This document shows positions 63,895 through 64,000 of a DNA stretch of 64,000 bases, in pieces. The position numbers and the translations under genes were made by a program. Positions within the stretch are counted from its first letter, which is position 1, and every line of letters starts with the position of its first letter. Source of the DNA: Curtobacterium sp. MCBA15_012 (GTDB lineage Bacteria > Actinomycetota > Actinomycetes > Actinomycetales > Microbacteriaceae); the NCBI RefSeq assembly GCF_001864935.2, contig NZ_CP126267.1, positions 3,100,001-3,164,000 on the forward strand, given 5' to 3'. Under the pieces are notes generated by a model that saw nothing but the letters and a program-made list of their open reading frames with translations, was not told the origin of the DNA and did no database searches.

Positions 63895-64000
63895 ATGGAA
63901 CCCCAGGATCGCACGCCCACCAAGCGGCCCCGGCGCTCGAACAGCAGCGCCCGGAAGGCCGGCCAGATGTTCGAGCGCTCGGTCGCGGACTACCTCCGCG
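63895..64000 (+). CDS. Probable PD-(D/E)XK nuclease/resolvase, N-terminus only
   Basis: 35 residues before the window ends: a basic start (TPTKRPRRSNSSARKAG) then QMFERSVADYLR. KxGxxFExxVxxYL is the first helix, with the Glu, of Holliday-junction-resolvase-like nucleases. The rest is outside. ATG 63895 with GCGAGAG upstream. Confidence 0.55.
   Translation, partial: MEPQDRTPTKRPRRSNSSARKAGQMFERSVADYLR

Larger units (their letters stand above)
55951..64000. mobile_element. Prophage, left part (integrase to early/recombination region)
   Basis: From the 3' end of tRNA-Thr to the window edge: integrase, ImmA/IrrE protease and XRE repressor on the minus strand, then Cro-like and an overlapping early operon with ATPase, exonuclease, RecT-like, DUF2303 and nuclease genes on the plus strand. 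This is the standard lysogeny/early layout of a temperate siphovirus. No structural genes are in view; the right attachment site lies outside. Confidence 0.9.

Overview
The window is very GC-rich actinobacterial DNA (by eye about 70% or more) with dense GTG/ATG genes and many 4-bp stop/start overlaps. The gene set (long-form argG, serC next to a DUF3027/cold-shock pair, an XPB helicase with its companion, an orphan groEL with CIRCE sites, DUF3263/LytR_C, DUF2332, nadE, pgsA) points to Microbacteriaceae, plausibly Curtobacterium. The genus is an inference; no rRNA is present to confirm it.

Bases 1-27.8 kb are chromosomal housekeeping and metabolism. They hold the end of a family 2 glycosidase, an alpha/beta hydrolase, a PIG-V-like membrane glycosyltransferase, an amidase-type lipoprotein, tRNA-Ala, a GNAT/galU/formyl-THF ligase/FmdB/mscL cluster and pgsA. 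A 1240-residue SF1-helicase-like protein that has lost its ATPase residues follows, then a CitE-like lyase, a flavin monooxygenase, an aldo/keto reductase, a quinone reductase, a polar amino-acid ABC importer, and a coupled operon of divergent S-adenosylhomocysteine hydrolase, a deaminase-type amidohydrolase and a cupin.

Bases 27.9-29.8 kb hold the most unusual locus: two translationally coupled genes encoding a tiny membrane peptide and a secreted precursor with a hydrophobic six-cysteine C-terminus, beside a convergent PrsW-type membrane protease. This looks like an undescribed bacteriocin-like (halocin C8/SdpC style) system, but that is inference.

Bases 30-55.8 kb return to core genes: a glutaredoxin-like protein, GlsB, nadE, AI-2E-family transporter, argG, tRNA-Arg, epoxide hydrolase, an HNH gene with a leader ORF, NlpC/P60 hydrolase, DtxR-type regulator, serC, DUF3027/CSD, XPB module, an MprA-like two-component pair, DUF559, groEL, cspA, LytR_C, DUF3263, DUF2332, GNAT and msrB. 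Two families of long dispersed palindromes sit in the intergenic gaps, and the core word of one family also occurs inside protein linkers.

From tRNA-Thr(TGT) at 55.88 kb to the window end lies the left part of a prophage: tyrosine integrase, ImmA/IrrE protease and XRE repressor on the minus strand; then, across an operator with an 11-bp inverted repeat, a Cro-like gene and a tightly overlapping early operon with a RecF/SbcC-like ATPase, YqaJ-type exonuclease, RecT-like annealing protein, DUF2303 protein and the start of a probable PD-(D/E)XK nuclease. The right end of the element is outside the window.
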